This document shows positions 23,716 through 37,500 of a DNA stretch of 64,000 nt, piece after piece. The stretch spans positions 8,320,501-8,384,500 of the forward strand of contig JAGUCH010000002.1 in assembly GCA_019096065.1 (NCBI GenBank), read 5' to 3'. Source of the DNA: Paracyclopina nana (lineage: Eukaryota; Arthropoda; Copepoda; Cyclopoida; Cyclopettidae). Every line of letters begins with the position of its first letter. Positions within the stretch are counted from its first letter, which is position 1. Under the pieces are notes generated by a model that saw nothing but the letters and a program-made list of their open reading frames with translations, was not told the DNA's origin and did no database searches. Position numbers and translations under genes: made by a program.

Positions 23716-24861
23716 TTAGTCATTGCTGCCAGCCACATACAGACGGCCTTTTCCAGGTATGATTTGTCCTTGAGATGGTCCAAAGTCAACACTTTCAGCA
23801 TCTACACTCATGTAGCCTTGCGGACGAATTGGCTCAATTCTAAAAGCTCGGGTAGGTATGACTTCCACGCCCGTTTTTCCCACGTGGCCTCCTTCCACCG
23901 TTTTCAGAAACCATTGAATCATTTCAAGGCGAGACATGCTACTCCTCACCATCACAAGGTAGACAATGCCATCATCAACCTTCGATTCTGGAGCCAGGAG
24001 AGTAATTGGATCAAGGAGTGACAAGTTGCAGGCGTATACGAGGTAATAGCTGCCCTCTTCAGTCACCCAATTTTCCGGAACAGGCGAGCAGAGATCAGGG
24101 AGAATTAGTTTGCCGTCTTTTGGCGACACTGGAATTGGTCGATTGCTCACCGGATCCCTCGCAAGCGGAAGGTAGGAGACCTTGGCCCTGTAGCTTTTAG
24201 GTAGCAGTATTCGCATAGCAGCCAAAAAGTAGGCCCTGATGTAGCCTAAGCACCTCAAAGCTTCTGAGCCTGGAATCAAACGGAGAAATGGTTTGCTTCA
24301 GTAACCTTTCCATTTTAATCACCGCATACCTATGTCAACATCTGCTATGAGTCCTATAGTAACCCCAAGGAAGCTGATGATTTTCCTCCCACCAGAAAGC
24401 TCCACTTCTAAGAAATCCAGGGGCATGGTCATCGACTTTTCCACTCCCTCGGCCACATTTAAAGCGGACCAGTGTGCTCCGAGGTTATTAAGTCCATCCA
24501 AGGGCTGATTAAGTTGCCTGAGCAGCGAGCAGTTCAGTGCGTTGCCAGAACCTCCGGGCACGATTCCCATGGGAAGCTGCTGACAAATTTCGTCCCAGTC
24601 TTCCCTTTGAGCGAGGCCGTTGTAAACTTCGTGAATCAATCCGTCTCCCGAAATGGTCACTAGTCCACAATATTTTTCCTGCAAGTCTCTCGTTGACCGG
24701 ACCAGTTCCTCTGCATGGCCAGCAAACTCGGTCTCGAGCATTTCGTAAGAGATGTTCCTCTTCTCCAGCTCAGGTCGCACAATCGTTCGGAACATTTTCC
24801 GGGCCACCTTGGTTCCGGACGCCGGATTGATCAGAATCAACAAGGGCCTTTCTGAAGTCAT
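23716..24861 (-). CDS. Sphingosine kinase
   Basis: Two exons on minus, 24861-24330 and 24269-23716, with a 60-base intron, give 361 residues. It phosphorylates sphingosine to sphingosine-1-phosphate at membranes. The N-terminus has the nucleotide-binding NPASGTKVA (residues about 12-20). SGDGLIHEVYNGLAQR is the catalytic loop, whose Asp is the base in this family. VPGGSGNALNCS is the second glycine motif, and GLIADVDIGSEALRCLGYIR matches the conserved central block. The C-terminal block with DGIVYLVMV and FGPSQGQIIPGKGR is intact. The length is close to that of human SPHK1, so the gene appears complete. A good splice acceptor (TTTTTTTTGCAG) ends 4 bases before the ATG, so a 5' UTR intron or trans-splicing is likely. 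Ceramide kinase and diacylglycerol kinase fit less well. Confidence 0.93.
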
Positions 24862-27780
24862 ACTACTGCAAAAAAAAGAAACAATTTTAGCTGGAAAATC
24901 TTGAAGGCAGAGCTGTAGTAGAAGTACTTACCCTTATCAGCTATGGCACTGACAACAACAGCTATTATTCAAACATCTAATTCAGCCTTAGCTTGGAATG
25001 CTAAGAGTAAATAGCTAAGTGCACTGCTTGGCCCTCGTTGACAACGATGCTGAGGAGGACTTTAACTGTTAGATGGAGCATAATAGGACATGTGTGGGCT
25101 AGAGTCTCTTCATTGCAAATGTCAGAGCAGTTTCAGCTGCAGTTGATTTTTTTCATCGCGATTGCAGCTGAATGAAGCTGGAAGTAACTGGTGGAAGGGA
25201 CATGAGATTTTCGCCTGGACTATAGTGAGAGTTGGCAGAGTCCTTTTCTTAATTCTTGTATTGAGGTTGCTTCGTTCTCGGTGGAAATGTTGCGCTAGGT
25301 AATATGGACTTTTCAAACGCTTCTAGTAACAATGAGTGTAGTAGATAAATATTCATGAGCAAAATATGATGTCTTGAATGGACATAGTTTATTCTCTGCC
25401 TTTTGATAATTAACGACGAGCAACATTTGCATCAGGTTCTCCCTGTTAGGCAACTTTTTCTTCTTTGACATTATCGAAATTGCTGACAAGGATAAAAGTT
25501 ATAAATGGAGAATCGGTTGCTAAGCTCGAAGGAAGGCATTTACGGAACTTCTTCCTATAGGGGCCTGTTACAATAGATTTTTTGTAAAAAAAAAAATAGC
25601 TGAGCTGTGGCCATAGCTCACCGATCTCGAGCACTCTGCTGGCTTTATAGTGGCTTTGATTGTTATCCAGGCTAGGAAAACGGACGATGATGACGGTGAT
25701 CCCGCCGCGTCGCTCTCTAGAAACCAGCCTAGGCCAAGAGCCCAAGAAATAAGCACACCAAAAGCCAGGGGATCGTTTTATGAGGGTAGAAAGCCACTTT
25801 CTCCCCCTGCTACGCCATGAGCATTGGTACATAGAACAGGCCCCTCAAAAGAAAGCTGGGGTCTTCTTGCAATTCCCCTCTTCCAATTAAATTTGCTCCA
25901 ATCAAATGCAGTCGAATGTTGCATTACAATTTTTCTGCCACGTATGCAATTTTTTGGCTTTTGTTGCACCACGTGCTAAGCTAATGCAGAGCACTCAAAA
26001 GAGCCTGTACGACAATGCTGTGTAGTAGTAGTAGTATATTCATCGAGGCTCGTACCGAAAGTTGGTCAAGGTCGTTCTCCCCCTCTCATTGCTGCTCTGT
26101 TTCTGCACGTGCTTGCGAAGTAAATGGTGCTGAAAATGACAAAGAATAAATGCTTGTCACCCTCAAGAGGCGCATTGCCCCACATAAGCCAGCTCAAAAC
26201 AGTGCGAGACAATTGATTTGGCAGTATTTTCGTGTTCCCTCATGAGTCAGAAAGCTATTCCCCAAGATTGATTCAATTTGGCTGGTAGCTTTTAACGACC
26301 CTTTCTTGGTGCTATCAAAGGGGCTGACAATTTATACAGGATAGGAGTGCAAAGCAGATGAGAAAAAAGGCAACGGATAGAAGGAGCGGTGCTTTTATCA
26401 CCTTGGGCGCATCTCTGACGTCAGCGGAAGTTGGCACAAAGGCCGAAGAAGGTGACGTTCCTCGTGAAAACTACTCTCTCTCTCTCTCGCCTCGGCCTAG
26501 TGATTTATTTATACATTTTTAATCACTCTCACGCCTCCTGATAGAAACCACTATGCTGAAAATCCTGATGACGTGCATTCTGCGAAGACTGGGAATCCGC
26601 TTTTTCGCAGCCCAAATCTTGCTACTGTGGGAAATGTGCACATGATTGTATCACGTCGAGGAAGGCTTATTTATTCATACAGTTAGCGTGGCAATCTGAT
26701 AAGCAAAAAATCATCAAGCTATTTTAAGGCCTCGTTTTTTGCCAACAAGCATGCGATGAGGACGAAGAGGACGACGACAAACGGCCTATTTTTACTTGCC
26801 CATTGCTCACTAGCTGTTTGCCAAGAAAAGATAAAACGGGGGCATTTTCGTTTTGTTATCAATAGTAAGTAGTGGAAGAGATCTATACTATATATGAGCG
26901 TGCACACAAGGGCATGCGCAATCATTTATAGTCATAATCGACATAAGGAATACCGGGAAAGCCAGATTTGGACGAAAACCGCTAAAGCCTAATGCCATCA
27001 AGACAGGACTAGCCAGGGATGCTGCATTAATCCTCCTTCGTCACTCGCGCAAAAAATGGACTCCCTTGCATATCTTTGCTAAAGAAAATCGACCTTGGCC
27101 TCAATTAAGGCTGCAGGAGGCCTTATTAGATAAAACTAGACAAAATGTACTGGTACTTGCTGGCTTATCCATTGTATTCTATATGCTTCTTCGTGCAGCA
27201 TGCATGCACAAATATGTTGTTTTCGCATAATGTTTCACAAACAACTCTGACACGAGCGACGCGTATCTATGCTCTTCGAAGCTGTAGTAAGCTACTATCA
27301 CGTATATAGAGCACATGATGTTGACTCTATTTGCCTCTAATAGGCACCTTCTTTCCAGGAAAATAACCCAGTATGAAGGCCTGAATCACCCACCACACGC
27401 TCATTCAGATAAGCTTGCGTCACGTTGACAAAACAATCTGTGCACAACAGATGACGCAAGGCAATGACAAAGGTTCAATTTATTTGGATATTGAATCTGA
27501 TAAGCACGAATCGCAATCTATTCAAATGGCCACGAATTGTCTGCATTAGCCCATTGATGGCTCTGCTCATTTATTACGACTGGTGATCAATTCTCGAACT
27601 CTCGTCGGCCCAAGAGGAATTTCTGCACCAACCTGAAATAAAAGTGCATTCATTTTGCAGCGTAGATTTCTTCTGCTATGGAGAAACGCGACACATTTCC
27701 AGACTAGGAAATGCACATGACTTTTCCGTGGGGACGATTTTGCACAGACTATTGACGCATTTATGTACGAGCGGCTTTAA

Positions 27781-28705
27781 TGCCCTGTTCATTTACAAAG
27801 ACAATTTCTGTCATAATTTCAGGAGTCTTACAAAAATTTTGTCGTTATTCTATAATGACAAAAACTGTCTTAAGTCAGCGTAAGACCAGTCGTTAGCGTA
27901 CGATTTGGGTAAGCGCGTTGACCAAGTTAAGCGCATGCTAGCTAGGGCTAACTAAATCAATTTTTATTTGCCTTTGTTCAGGGGCTTACTTCAAACCTTC
28001 CTTTGGTTTAGTGTGTCCTAACGTAAGAATGAGTCTTACAAGAAGTAAAGCTATGTAACTTACCATTTTTTGACACTATTGCCCTGTTCATCTACTCTAT
28101 TTTTTCGTAACTTTCTTGTCCTACCTTACGGAAAAAGTTGTCGTAACTCCACGAATTTCTGTAAGCTGTCGTAGCTTGTAAGAACTTTAGCGATCCCTCT
28201 AGGATTGACTAAACTAATGCAACTTTGGAAAGAATCCCCTCTTGTGACAGACCTAGCAGAATGTTTTAGTCGGCCCTAGCAGGCCGGCTTTACTTGCTGT
28301 AAGACTCATTCTTACGTTAGGACACACTAAACCAAAGGAAGGTTTGAAGTAAGCCCCTGAACAAAGGCAAATAAAAATTGATTTAGTTAGCCCTAGCTAG
28401 CATGCGCTTAACTTGGTCAACGCGCTTACCCAAATCGTACGCTAACGACTGGTCTTACGCTGACTTAAGACAGTTTTTGTCGTTATAGAATAACGACAAA
28501 TTTTTGTAAGACTCCTGAAATTGCGACAGAAATTGTCTTTGTAAATGAACAGGGCATATATCACTCATTTGCTGTTTGTTGACACACCACATGGAAAGGC
28601 CCAATACAAGCTACGACAGCTAATAGAAATTCGTGGAGTTACCACAACTTTTTTCGTTAGGTAGGACAAGTAAGTTACGAGAAAATAGAGTGGATGAACA
28701 GAGCA
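27781..28705 (+). mobile_element. MITE family D, copy interrupted by a second copy
   Basis: The left end TGCCCTGTTCATTTAC starts at 27781 and the right end GATGAACAGAGCA closes at 28705. The body up to about 28050 and the last 100 bases match the intact element at 30001-30486. The middle is replaced by another element of the same family in the opposite orientation (28080-28556). Confidence 0.75.
28080..28556 (-). mobile_element. MITE family D, inserted copy in reverse orientation
   Basis: Complete element of 477 bases, from TGCCCTGTTCATCTACTCTA to TGTAAATGAACAGGGCA. It is flanked by the trinucleotide TAT on both sides, which looks like a 3-base target duplication. Its right arm and the outer copy's left arm are almost identical inverted repeats of about 270 bases. 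Confidence 0.8.
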
Positions 28706-30000
28706 AAAATGTGGAAAATAGTTTTTGTTGGCAACGGCCTACTTTAAACAGCTAAGGCGTCGTACTAAAACAGCATGAATGAGAAAAGTCACGGTGAATT
28801 TTCATTCAAGCTCTGAGAGTGACAAATTCAATGAATGCCTACGATTCCTGTTTCAGGCTGATTAATAGGTGGGTTTTTGTGGTGACGTCAGTTAGGTTGA
28901 ACCCAACAGAATCTAGATTGACATCAGCAGCAGCAGTCAAGCTTGGCAAATGACATTGTACGATGTTTGTTGGGGCAAATTGGAAAATCCAGGCAAAAGC
29001 ATGCTGTAGCATTACTGGAAACAACTAAAGGAGGAACCGTAATGCGCAAACACGAACACCAACAAGGACGAATGCTTGCTCACACATTCTTCTTCTGAGC
29101 CCTACGGAAAACCTGCGTAAGTAGGTACATGAGAACTCACTGCAGCAGAGCTCAGATTCTTCAAGAACTACTCCTACTAATACATATAATGAGAAGCCTG
29201 CGCCAAACGCCTTCAATTCTTGGGCATACCATAAAAGGCTGGCTGGTAGGTCAACACCAATGACTCTAGGCTTTTGCATCGGGGTCAAGATGATGTTTTG
29301 ACGAGACACTTTTCCTTTCTGCTAAGCTAGGTAAACATGTCCTTTCAGTCAAAATAGTGCACCTTTCTTTGGGTCTATAACTAGCATGTTGGCAAAAGTC
29401 CCTTCGATCTTTTAACAATTCCACGTATTGTCGCCTTACTGCCTTTCTCCTGCCACTCAAAATTTAATGAGAACATAGTGTCTCAAATGCCTTTTTAACA
29501 GCTCAGCATTCAATTACCCAAAAGCAATAAAGTTTAATGCTTTATTAACAGCCAAGCAACGTACTTTTTGATTCCACCTCCAAGTGTGATATGATATAAA
29601 TCATGCAATAATACGTAAATCTTCTAAAAATCGTGGGTGGGCTTTTGAAAGGGGTTACACAAATGTAATAAAACGATTGGTGCAAAAATAAATGCTCTTA
29701 GAGGCTCTGAATATTTCACGAAGCATTTTTTTGGCGAACTTAATAACGACGCCATTTTGCACAAAAGTTAGAAGTGCTGGAGCTCATTCCTAATTTAGAG
29801 CTCGTCTTTTGATAAGAGAATGTTATTGTAATTGGTTGCTTCGCAACATGATTGAATTCGTGAAATAGAAATCTTATGACGAGCCATTTAATATTAGCTC
29901 CATCCCAACTAGAAATTCTGGGCCCTCATACGGCAAAAAAATCCTCAGTGAAACATATACGTTTTATCAACATAGAGTTCTAGTCGTTATGTAACATTAA

Positions 30001-30486
30001 TGCCCTGTTCATCTACAACGACTATTTCAGTCTTAACTGAAGCAGTCTTACAAAAATTTTTCGTTATTCTATAGCGACAATAATTGTCTTAAGTCAGCGT
30101 AGGACCAGTCGTTAGCGTACGAATCGGGTAAGCGCGTTGGTCGAGTTAAGCGCATGCTAGCTAGGGCTGACTAAATCAATTTTGATTTGCCTATGTTTGA
30201 GGGCTTACTTCCAACCTTCCTTTGGTTTAGTGTGTCCTAACATAAGGATGAGTCTTACAGCAAGTAAAGCCGGCCTGCTAGGGCTGACTAAAACATTCTA
30301 CCACTGCTATCCTTTTGGTGGATTCTCTCCAAAGTTGCATTAGTTTAGTCAATCCTAGAGGGATCGCTAAAATAACAACAGTTCTTACTAGCTACGACAG
30401 CTAATAGAAATTCGTGGAGTTACGACAGCTTTTTTCGTAAGGTAGGACAAGAAAGTTACGAAAAAATAGAGTAGATGAACAGAGCA
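30001..30486 (+). mobile_element. MITE family D, intact copy
   Basis: 486 bases from TGCCCTGTTCATCTACAACG to AATAGAGTAGATGAACAGAG. TAA flanks both ends as a likely target duplication. Three-base TWA-type duplications with short TIRs are typical of PIF/Harbinger-related MITEs. The family assignment is inference, and no transposase is in the window. Confidence 0.8.
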
Positions 30487-33400
30487 TAACTGCCTTGACA
30501 CCTAGGTAAAATCGAAAATACAAATTTTCCGTGTAACATTCGATTTTTCTCAAATTTTTTTCATAGGTGTTACGGAAGTTAATGTTACATAACGACATAA
30601 ACTCAACCTGGGTAAAACGAAGGAGTGTTAACACATTGCAATAACTTTCAGAAAACTTGGGAAAATTTCTGGTTGGGATCTACATAGAACGTCATTGTTC
30701 TTTTTCTCATTACCTAGTATGTGGTTCATCATAATGCTATTTAAAAGTCAGATTTCGTTCTAACGTGGCAACATAACCAAAAGATTTGTTTTTATGCGAG
30801 CCAATTTGTGACACATAATACTTAACCATGGACCACGTGATCAAAGGTTGCCCACTCAACAGATTTATGAGCCCCATATTTGCGAAAGTAAAATTACTTT
30901 CAAGTTTGTACTGGCTTGCTGATCCATGCACAATTTCGCTTACTGCACATTTATCATCTTTCATGCACAAAACCGCAGCTGCAAAAGAGTTATTTTCAAG
31001 CTGCAGCATAATACACTTTCTTTTCAAGTCAAATGCATTCGCAAGTAGAGGTGGTGGCAATTCTAGCCACACACAAAATTAATAGATGATTAACCAATCA
31101 TCTCAAATTTCCTTCTTCCTACATCAAATTATAGCCCAGCAAAATACATAAGAGGCCTCTCCTGATTGAATTTCAATCAGCTTTGTCAAGTCAACGATTT
31201 TCGAGGCTGACTCGACAGGCGACCGCAAAACAATAATCAAGCTTCGACTGTTGATTATGCTGTTACGAATTTGTAAAATACTGCTGTTGCTGTCAGCCAA
31301 AAGTAGGAAGAAGTGGGGAGAGGAGGGGGACTTCAAAATCAGGTCACATTGCGCTTCAACGACCACTTGTGACCTCATTTACCGACTCGTCATTATTCTC
31401 CTTCAGCTTGGCTGGTTTTTTAGCCTAATCAGCTCAAAGAGGATATACTAATGATGGAAAGATCAGAAGAAGGAGCGAAAAGTCGCACGGTGAAAGGTCT
31501 CTTTTTGAGATCCGCTCACTCTCGCGACTTCTCATACTTTTTGTAGTCAGGTAGGCATCCACCGATGCTCATGTCAACGACTAGAATCCCAAGCTTCTGA
31601 GAAACTGTTTTTTCAGCACAGAGCATCCGTGAGCGATTTTAATGAGGCCTGCATACTGGCATATGTACAAGGATGTTACTAGAGATTTTGTCTATTATTC
31701 ACTATTGTGTGCTGATGCAGGCGTTTTCGTCAGCGGCTAATTAATTTGCAATTACTGCTACATCTCGCGCAGCATCAGGTTCTTCTTTCCTTTGGAGCAC
31801 TTCAATGAAACAGTGCCGTGCCTGTCTAGATAAACAAACAAATGACCCAAAGAAGCCTCTCTATTAGCCTTTATTTGGATCAGGACAGCGAGCTGTTGCT
31901 GGAGCAACTCGAAAAGTGTAAATAAACAAATTGTAAAGCGAGATGATCATGGTCACATTAAAAGCTCGCTTTTTCGTCAATAATCGGTGTAGCGTTTCGC
32001 GCGTTCATTGACCAGTTGCGGAAAATGACAACAAACAGAGAGCAATCAGTCGAGGTCTACAGATTTGCGACCTCAGCAGCAGCAAGCGAGTCCAAAGCGC
32101 TACAACGCGCGAACGTCCTTGCCAGCTGCAAAGTGTAGAAAAGTAGCTGAAGTATTTGAGGCCGGCTCCCGTCAGATCCCGGCTGGCTCGATCCCCGGCT
32201 GGTGCGGCGGCCGAGCAGACTTTCTCGAGGCTGCCGAGGCCACGGCTGCAGCTGCTTTCGAGGCCAGCCTTGCTACTGCTGTCTAATGCGAGGACGTCGA
32301 CAACAAGAAGACGAAGGAGGAGGCGGAGAAAGGCTGCTGTTGCTACTACTATACATAGAGTAGTTTGAGGCCGCTGTCCAAGAAAGTCACTTCTTCGGCG
32401 GAAAGTTTCGCACCACAAAATATTGTGGAGAAACCTGTGCAAAATGGGACAACAGCCCTCTTGAAATGAAGTGGAGCAAGAATCACGCTACCGTTGTTTG
32501 TGGCCATCTCTTGGCGCAGCACAAAAATGCGCTTCAAATGAGCCGTGATTGACTCGCCCAAGCCGTCAATTGTGAGCCACCCCATATTTGTTGCCAGAAT
32601 TGCGGTAAGCAAGCCTTGGCAGATTTTGACAACAGCCAGCTACTAACCCTCGCAAAGTTCCCTTGAAAAGTAGTCCGGGTAATCCTTGATACGCAATAAT
32701 ATGCGGTGAAGTGATGATTTCTCGTTGGCCTTATTTGGCTCTCGTATGTCATCAATTTACCGCCAAAGTCTTCTCGAATGTCACTCCTAATAACGATTTT
32801 TTTCCACCGAGTTCATGCCGTCGACTTAGCGTTTTACCAGTGTTTAGCTTTGGATCGTTGTTTGTGAAAAAGCTCCCAAGCAAATCTGCAAAAGCCATTT
32901 TAGCTCTAAGACTTTAAGTAAACACTGAGCGCTTGAGGATGCAGCAGAGTTGGACTAGAATGCTTCTCGTTCAAAAATGGAACTTTAGCCTACTTCTCAC
33001 ATCTTTCCATACATTTTGCAGTCTGAAGAATGATTCATTATCTTGACCAGATAAGATGGCTAAATTGCCCCAGTTTAATAGCATTTTTCCGCCAACTGCT
33101 GTTGCTTGGCGAAAATCTAGTCGGATTTATTAGTTCCAACTTTTGAACTAGATCGAAAATTTCACTTTCTATTTTCCGCACTGCTCGCGTTTTTGACGAT
33201 CCGATATTTGCTTTTTTTCGCAGGAAATTCTTTATTGATTTGAAGGGAAAAATGCCAATATTATCTCTGCTGCCTGCGTCTGGAAAGGCATCATCGCAAG
33301 TTGCAACATTCTTGCATAGAGCTTCGGGAGTAACTCGGCCAGATCAATCTTGAAGCCTAACTTAAAAAGAGATGATCTACTAGCATGTAATTTGCGGTGA

Positions 33401-34548
33401 TTCATAATTTCTTCCATTCGCCATTTTCTCGGAAAAAAGGGATTTACGGGGAGAAAAGCCAATCAAGTTTTTCACTTTAAGTGCTCTTTGGTGTAGAATT
33501 GGCCATCAGGCTGTACACGGTTTGTTCATCGCGCGCTCTTTTTTCTGCTGCGATGAGCGCAGCTGCGCAACAATCGGCCGCTATAATTTTAGCTTGCGCC
33601 CTTAGAGGCCAACAGTTGATCAGTTGCTTGTGTCAAACGCAGATTGCCTTTTCTCCTAGCACTAGTTGAAAAAAGTCTGAGCTGGTCGCACACCAACCAC
33701 CAGTTGTAAGCGTGAATCCAATACTTGTAGATACTTCCAACTTTGCGGCCACTCCACTAGCTACAAGGTTATAGTAATATACATAGTATATGTAGTCGTA
33801 TTATGAACCGCCTCGACATGGCTAAGCAAACAAAAGGCCATTCAACAAGTGTGGCAGAGCAGCAGGCTTATTGTTTTTATTATGGCAAGTATCCATCTCT
33901 GGGTAGCTTCAAAAAAATAATCTGCCAATCAAGTTGATATGCCCGCAGTGGCATGTGTCACTACTAACTTTGCATTAGCAGAGCAGCATTGTTTGGCATT
34001 GTGCGATGCTTATCACCATGGGATTCCTGGCCATCAAGCTCGTGCAATTATTTTCAAAGCCATCGCGAGGCCTAAAAATGCTGCACTCGATCTTATTACG
34101 GTTGAAATCCGGCCACTGTACGTGCATCATTCCAATTTATATAAGTAAAAAAACGAAGTAAAAATGGGCATGATGCACCCATCTTTCAAGTTCATTTTGA
34201 CGTGTGGGAGTCGACTTCTGGCGCCATGCCTGTCTGGCTCTTTGTGAAAGTGATCATCATCTTTTTGTGAGCTAGACTTAAGAATTATGGCATCTCGGGC
34301 CACTGCATTTTAATTGAGCAGCCAAGCTAGTCGCTTGAAGAAGATATTTTTATAACCAATGAAGAGGAGATAACTTTGCATTCATAAAAGTAGAGCAGTA
34401 GTTGCTAGCAGAAGAACGAGTCCAAAATAGATCAGTTTACCATGCACATTGGTTGGCTAGCATCCTCAAACTGAAAAAGCTAGTCACTCGGTATAGGATA
34501 TAAATGTAATTCGAGGAATTTGGACGTAAACACCTTTTTCTGTTTTAG

Positions 34549-37500
34549 GCCCAAGTGTGCACCCTGGATTCCCATCCCCTCACGCCCCTTGCCCGTGGCC
34601 TCCGCCCTAAAATCCCGAAAATCGTAATTTTCCAAAATCCCCCTAGCAAGCAGCCGCAACAGCATCCTAGTGCCGTCAAGGCCCGTCTGCAAGGCAAAGG
34701 GGGCAGCCGAAGGAGGAGTGTCTCGAGGCCGTTGTTCTCAACGATGACCAACGACTTGGGGAGGCTGCCTGGAACCTGCGAAAATACCGACTCCGAACTC
34801 GAGCTACTCGAGCTGCAGCTCATCACGACGAAGAATGCCGCGGAGAAGACCAAGTCGAAAAACCTCTTCCCCACCTATCCGAGGAAGAGGACCAGTACCG
34901 CTAGCCTCATGACCTTGTGGTCCTCAAGAGGCTTGCTCGAGGAGGGTCACAGCGAGGCCACCAAGAGGCTCATGCTCACTGGCATCAACATCAAATGGGA
35001 GTTCAACGCATTCGCGCTCGATCGATTGACGGGAGGCCAGAGCCTGGCTAACCTCTGCACGTACCTGTTCCAAGACCTGGGTCTTCTCACCACATTCAGG
35101 CTGGACGCTCTGGTTGTGTGGCGCTTCTTCGCCGCAGTGGAGCGACACTACCACTCGGCCAATCCCTACCACAATGGAGTCCACGCGGCCGATGTCACCC
35201 AGGCCATGTCTTGCTTCATCTCCCAGTCCTTCTTCAGGGACCACCTGCGGCCGCAGGAAAAATTGGCCGCCATTGTGGCCGCAGTCGGCCACGACCTCGA
35301 CCATCCAGGCTACAACGAAAAGTTCCTGGTTGCCACGTCCTCGCACCTGGCTGGCCTCTACAACAACTCCTCGGTGTTGGAGAACCACCATTGGCGCACG
35401 TGCGTGGCCCTCATGCACGAAAGTGGCCTAGCCAAGTCTCTGAATGCTGCAGACTTGTCAGAGGTGGAGAGCCTGATCCAGACCATGGTCCTGGCGACCG
35501 ATATCAGCCGCCAAAGCGACTTTCTTCGCCTCCTGGGCCAGTACCTGGATGCAAATGGCTTGGATATGGCGCAGAGCCAGTACAGACACTTCATGCTTCA
35601 GATCGCCCTCAAATGTGCGGACATTTCCAACCCTTGCCGCCCTTGGAACATCTCCCGCCTTTGGTCATACCGAGCGTGCGAAGAGTTCTACCGCCAGGGG
35701 GACCGCGAACGGGAGCTGAGCATGCCAGTCACCCCCTTCTGTGATAGGACCAACATTTCGGTCGCAAAGGTGAGCAGTAGAGTTCAGTTTCAAAGGGAGA
35801 GTTAGTTTTACACATTCTCTGAATGCGTAGCAGCTCCATTCATTAGTGGATAATAGGTGTGTCCGAGTTCTTTTAGCCGAGGGCGCATTAAAAAATGTGA
35901 GATAAGATTATAGTCGTTATTATGGTGCCCACACTACTCTACTATGTGCTTCTATACTATGTAGCAGCTAGTCTTTTTATGATTTCTCTGTTTGCCGCGA
36001 ATATCATCATCCATATCCAGCCTAGACGCCAGCGCCATATAACTGTGTGTGTGATATAATTTGGCCGCGCCATGATTTGGGAACTTTTTCCCAAGAGTGC
36101 AATATCTGAAATATTTATAGAGCCAGTAGCATATGCATAATAAGTTCTTATAGAACGCACTAGCTGAACACCAAAGTTCCAAGACCAGCACATCCGTGAG
36201 GATTTTTCTCCCTCATTCCTATAAACATTAAGTAGTAGTAGCTGGGCATAATAATTTTGAAACGGAGCCAAGCAAAACTGCCACAGATGGAATCATTTCG
36301 GGCACTGCATCCCGGTCGGTCATTGCATATACATGCATAGCCCGCAAATCAGAAAGCAAACCCATGGCTTGTGCTCATTACCAATACGCTGCAATTGCAG
36401 GTTCAGTCCACATTCTACCGCTACGTGGCCGCGCCCCTCTTCGAGGAGTGGCACCGCGCACTCAACACGCCCCTATCGTCGAGTATGCTACGCAACTTGA
36501 CCTCGAACCAGGCCCGGTGGGACCTGATCATCCAGCAAGAGAACCGCTCGACGATGGCAGAGTCCGTGGTGAGCACTTCATCTTCATCAGGAGGAGGCGG
36601 CTCCTTCCAATGCGAGTCAAGGAGAGATTCCCTGGAGCCACCGCCTCCCAACCACAGGCTCTCCAGGTCCTCGGCTGACGGGGACGACGACTCAGACCCC
36701 TGCACCTCATACCCCTACATGCCCCTGGACGCGCCCGAGGGCGGCTCCTCCATTCCATGCCCTGCGTCCCCGCGGAGACACAGCTTGCCGCCCTTCTTGT
36801 CAGATCCCCTTTTCAGGCTGTACACGTCCATGACCTCGCCCACCAAGCCCGAGGTCCCCACCATGCTGCATCGCCAGCTCTCCTTGGTGGATCGGCGGCG
36901 GTCTTCGGCAGTCCAGGAGCTGCGCAGGCAGAACAGCGAGCTATTAGCCAGCCTCAAGCTGGCTCAGAGGCGGAGGCTGTTTGCCGCGAATCGAAACAGG
37001 GCCTCCACGGGCTCTGCCACCTCGACAGAGGCCGAGACGAGCCTACCAGCAAAGGTCACGTTCCATCTTGGAGCCTCTGGAGATGCCGACGTTGAAGAGG
37101 AGGAGGACGACAGCCTCGGTCAAAACACGTCGATGCTGCACGTCATCAACCCGAGCATTGGAGTGTGTCACTCAAATAGCAAACGACGCGGCTCAGCTCC
37201 GTGCAGCCTTTTGCTCAGCCAGATTAACAGGATCGCCAACTCTGCTTCCAAGGCTGCCTCGACGGCCTCCAGAGAACACTCGCCACGTGGGTGCAACAGT
37301 ATGCGAGGTCATTTGGGTCACCGTCGCGGCTCGCTGCCGTCAGACCTCATCGAGCTCGGCAATCCTCGCAGCCACAGTCGGTCCTCAAGCGGAGGTCCTT
37401 CGAGGCCAGCCCATGCTCACGCTGACAAGTCGAACAAGAAGCGGAAGCTGCTGCGGCGGAGGTCGTCGGGCGACAGCTTTTCGACGGTGCATGTGGGAGA

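Larger units (their letters stand above)
24862..34548. other. Intergenic or long-intron region without supported exons
   Basis: Mostly AT-rich sequence with a nested MITE family at 27781-28705 and 30001-30486. The missing 5' exons of the PDE7 gene could lie here or further away. A GC-rich patch at about 32090-32340 with GCC/CGG runs could be a promoter or 5' UTR exon, but no frame in it is convincing. Short GTAGTAGTAGTA runs occur near 26023. Confidence 0.5.

Noticed and set aside
32005-32442. 145-codon frame on minus
   Set aside because: GC-rich block with all frames open, Leu/Ser/Arg-biased, no domain.
34924-35418. 164-codon frame opposite PDE7
   Set aside because: Antisense shadow of the catalytic exon, caused by codon bias.
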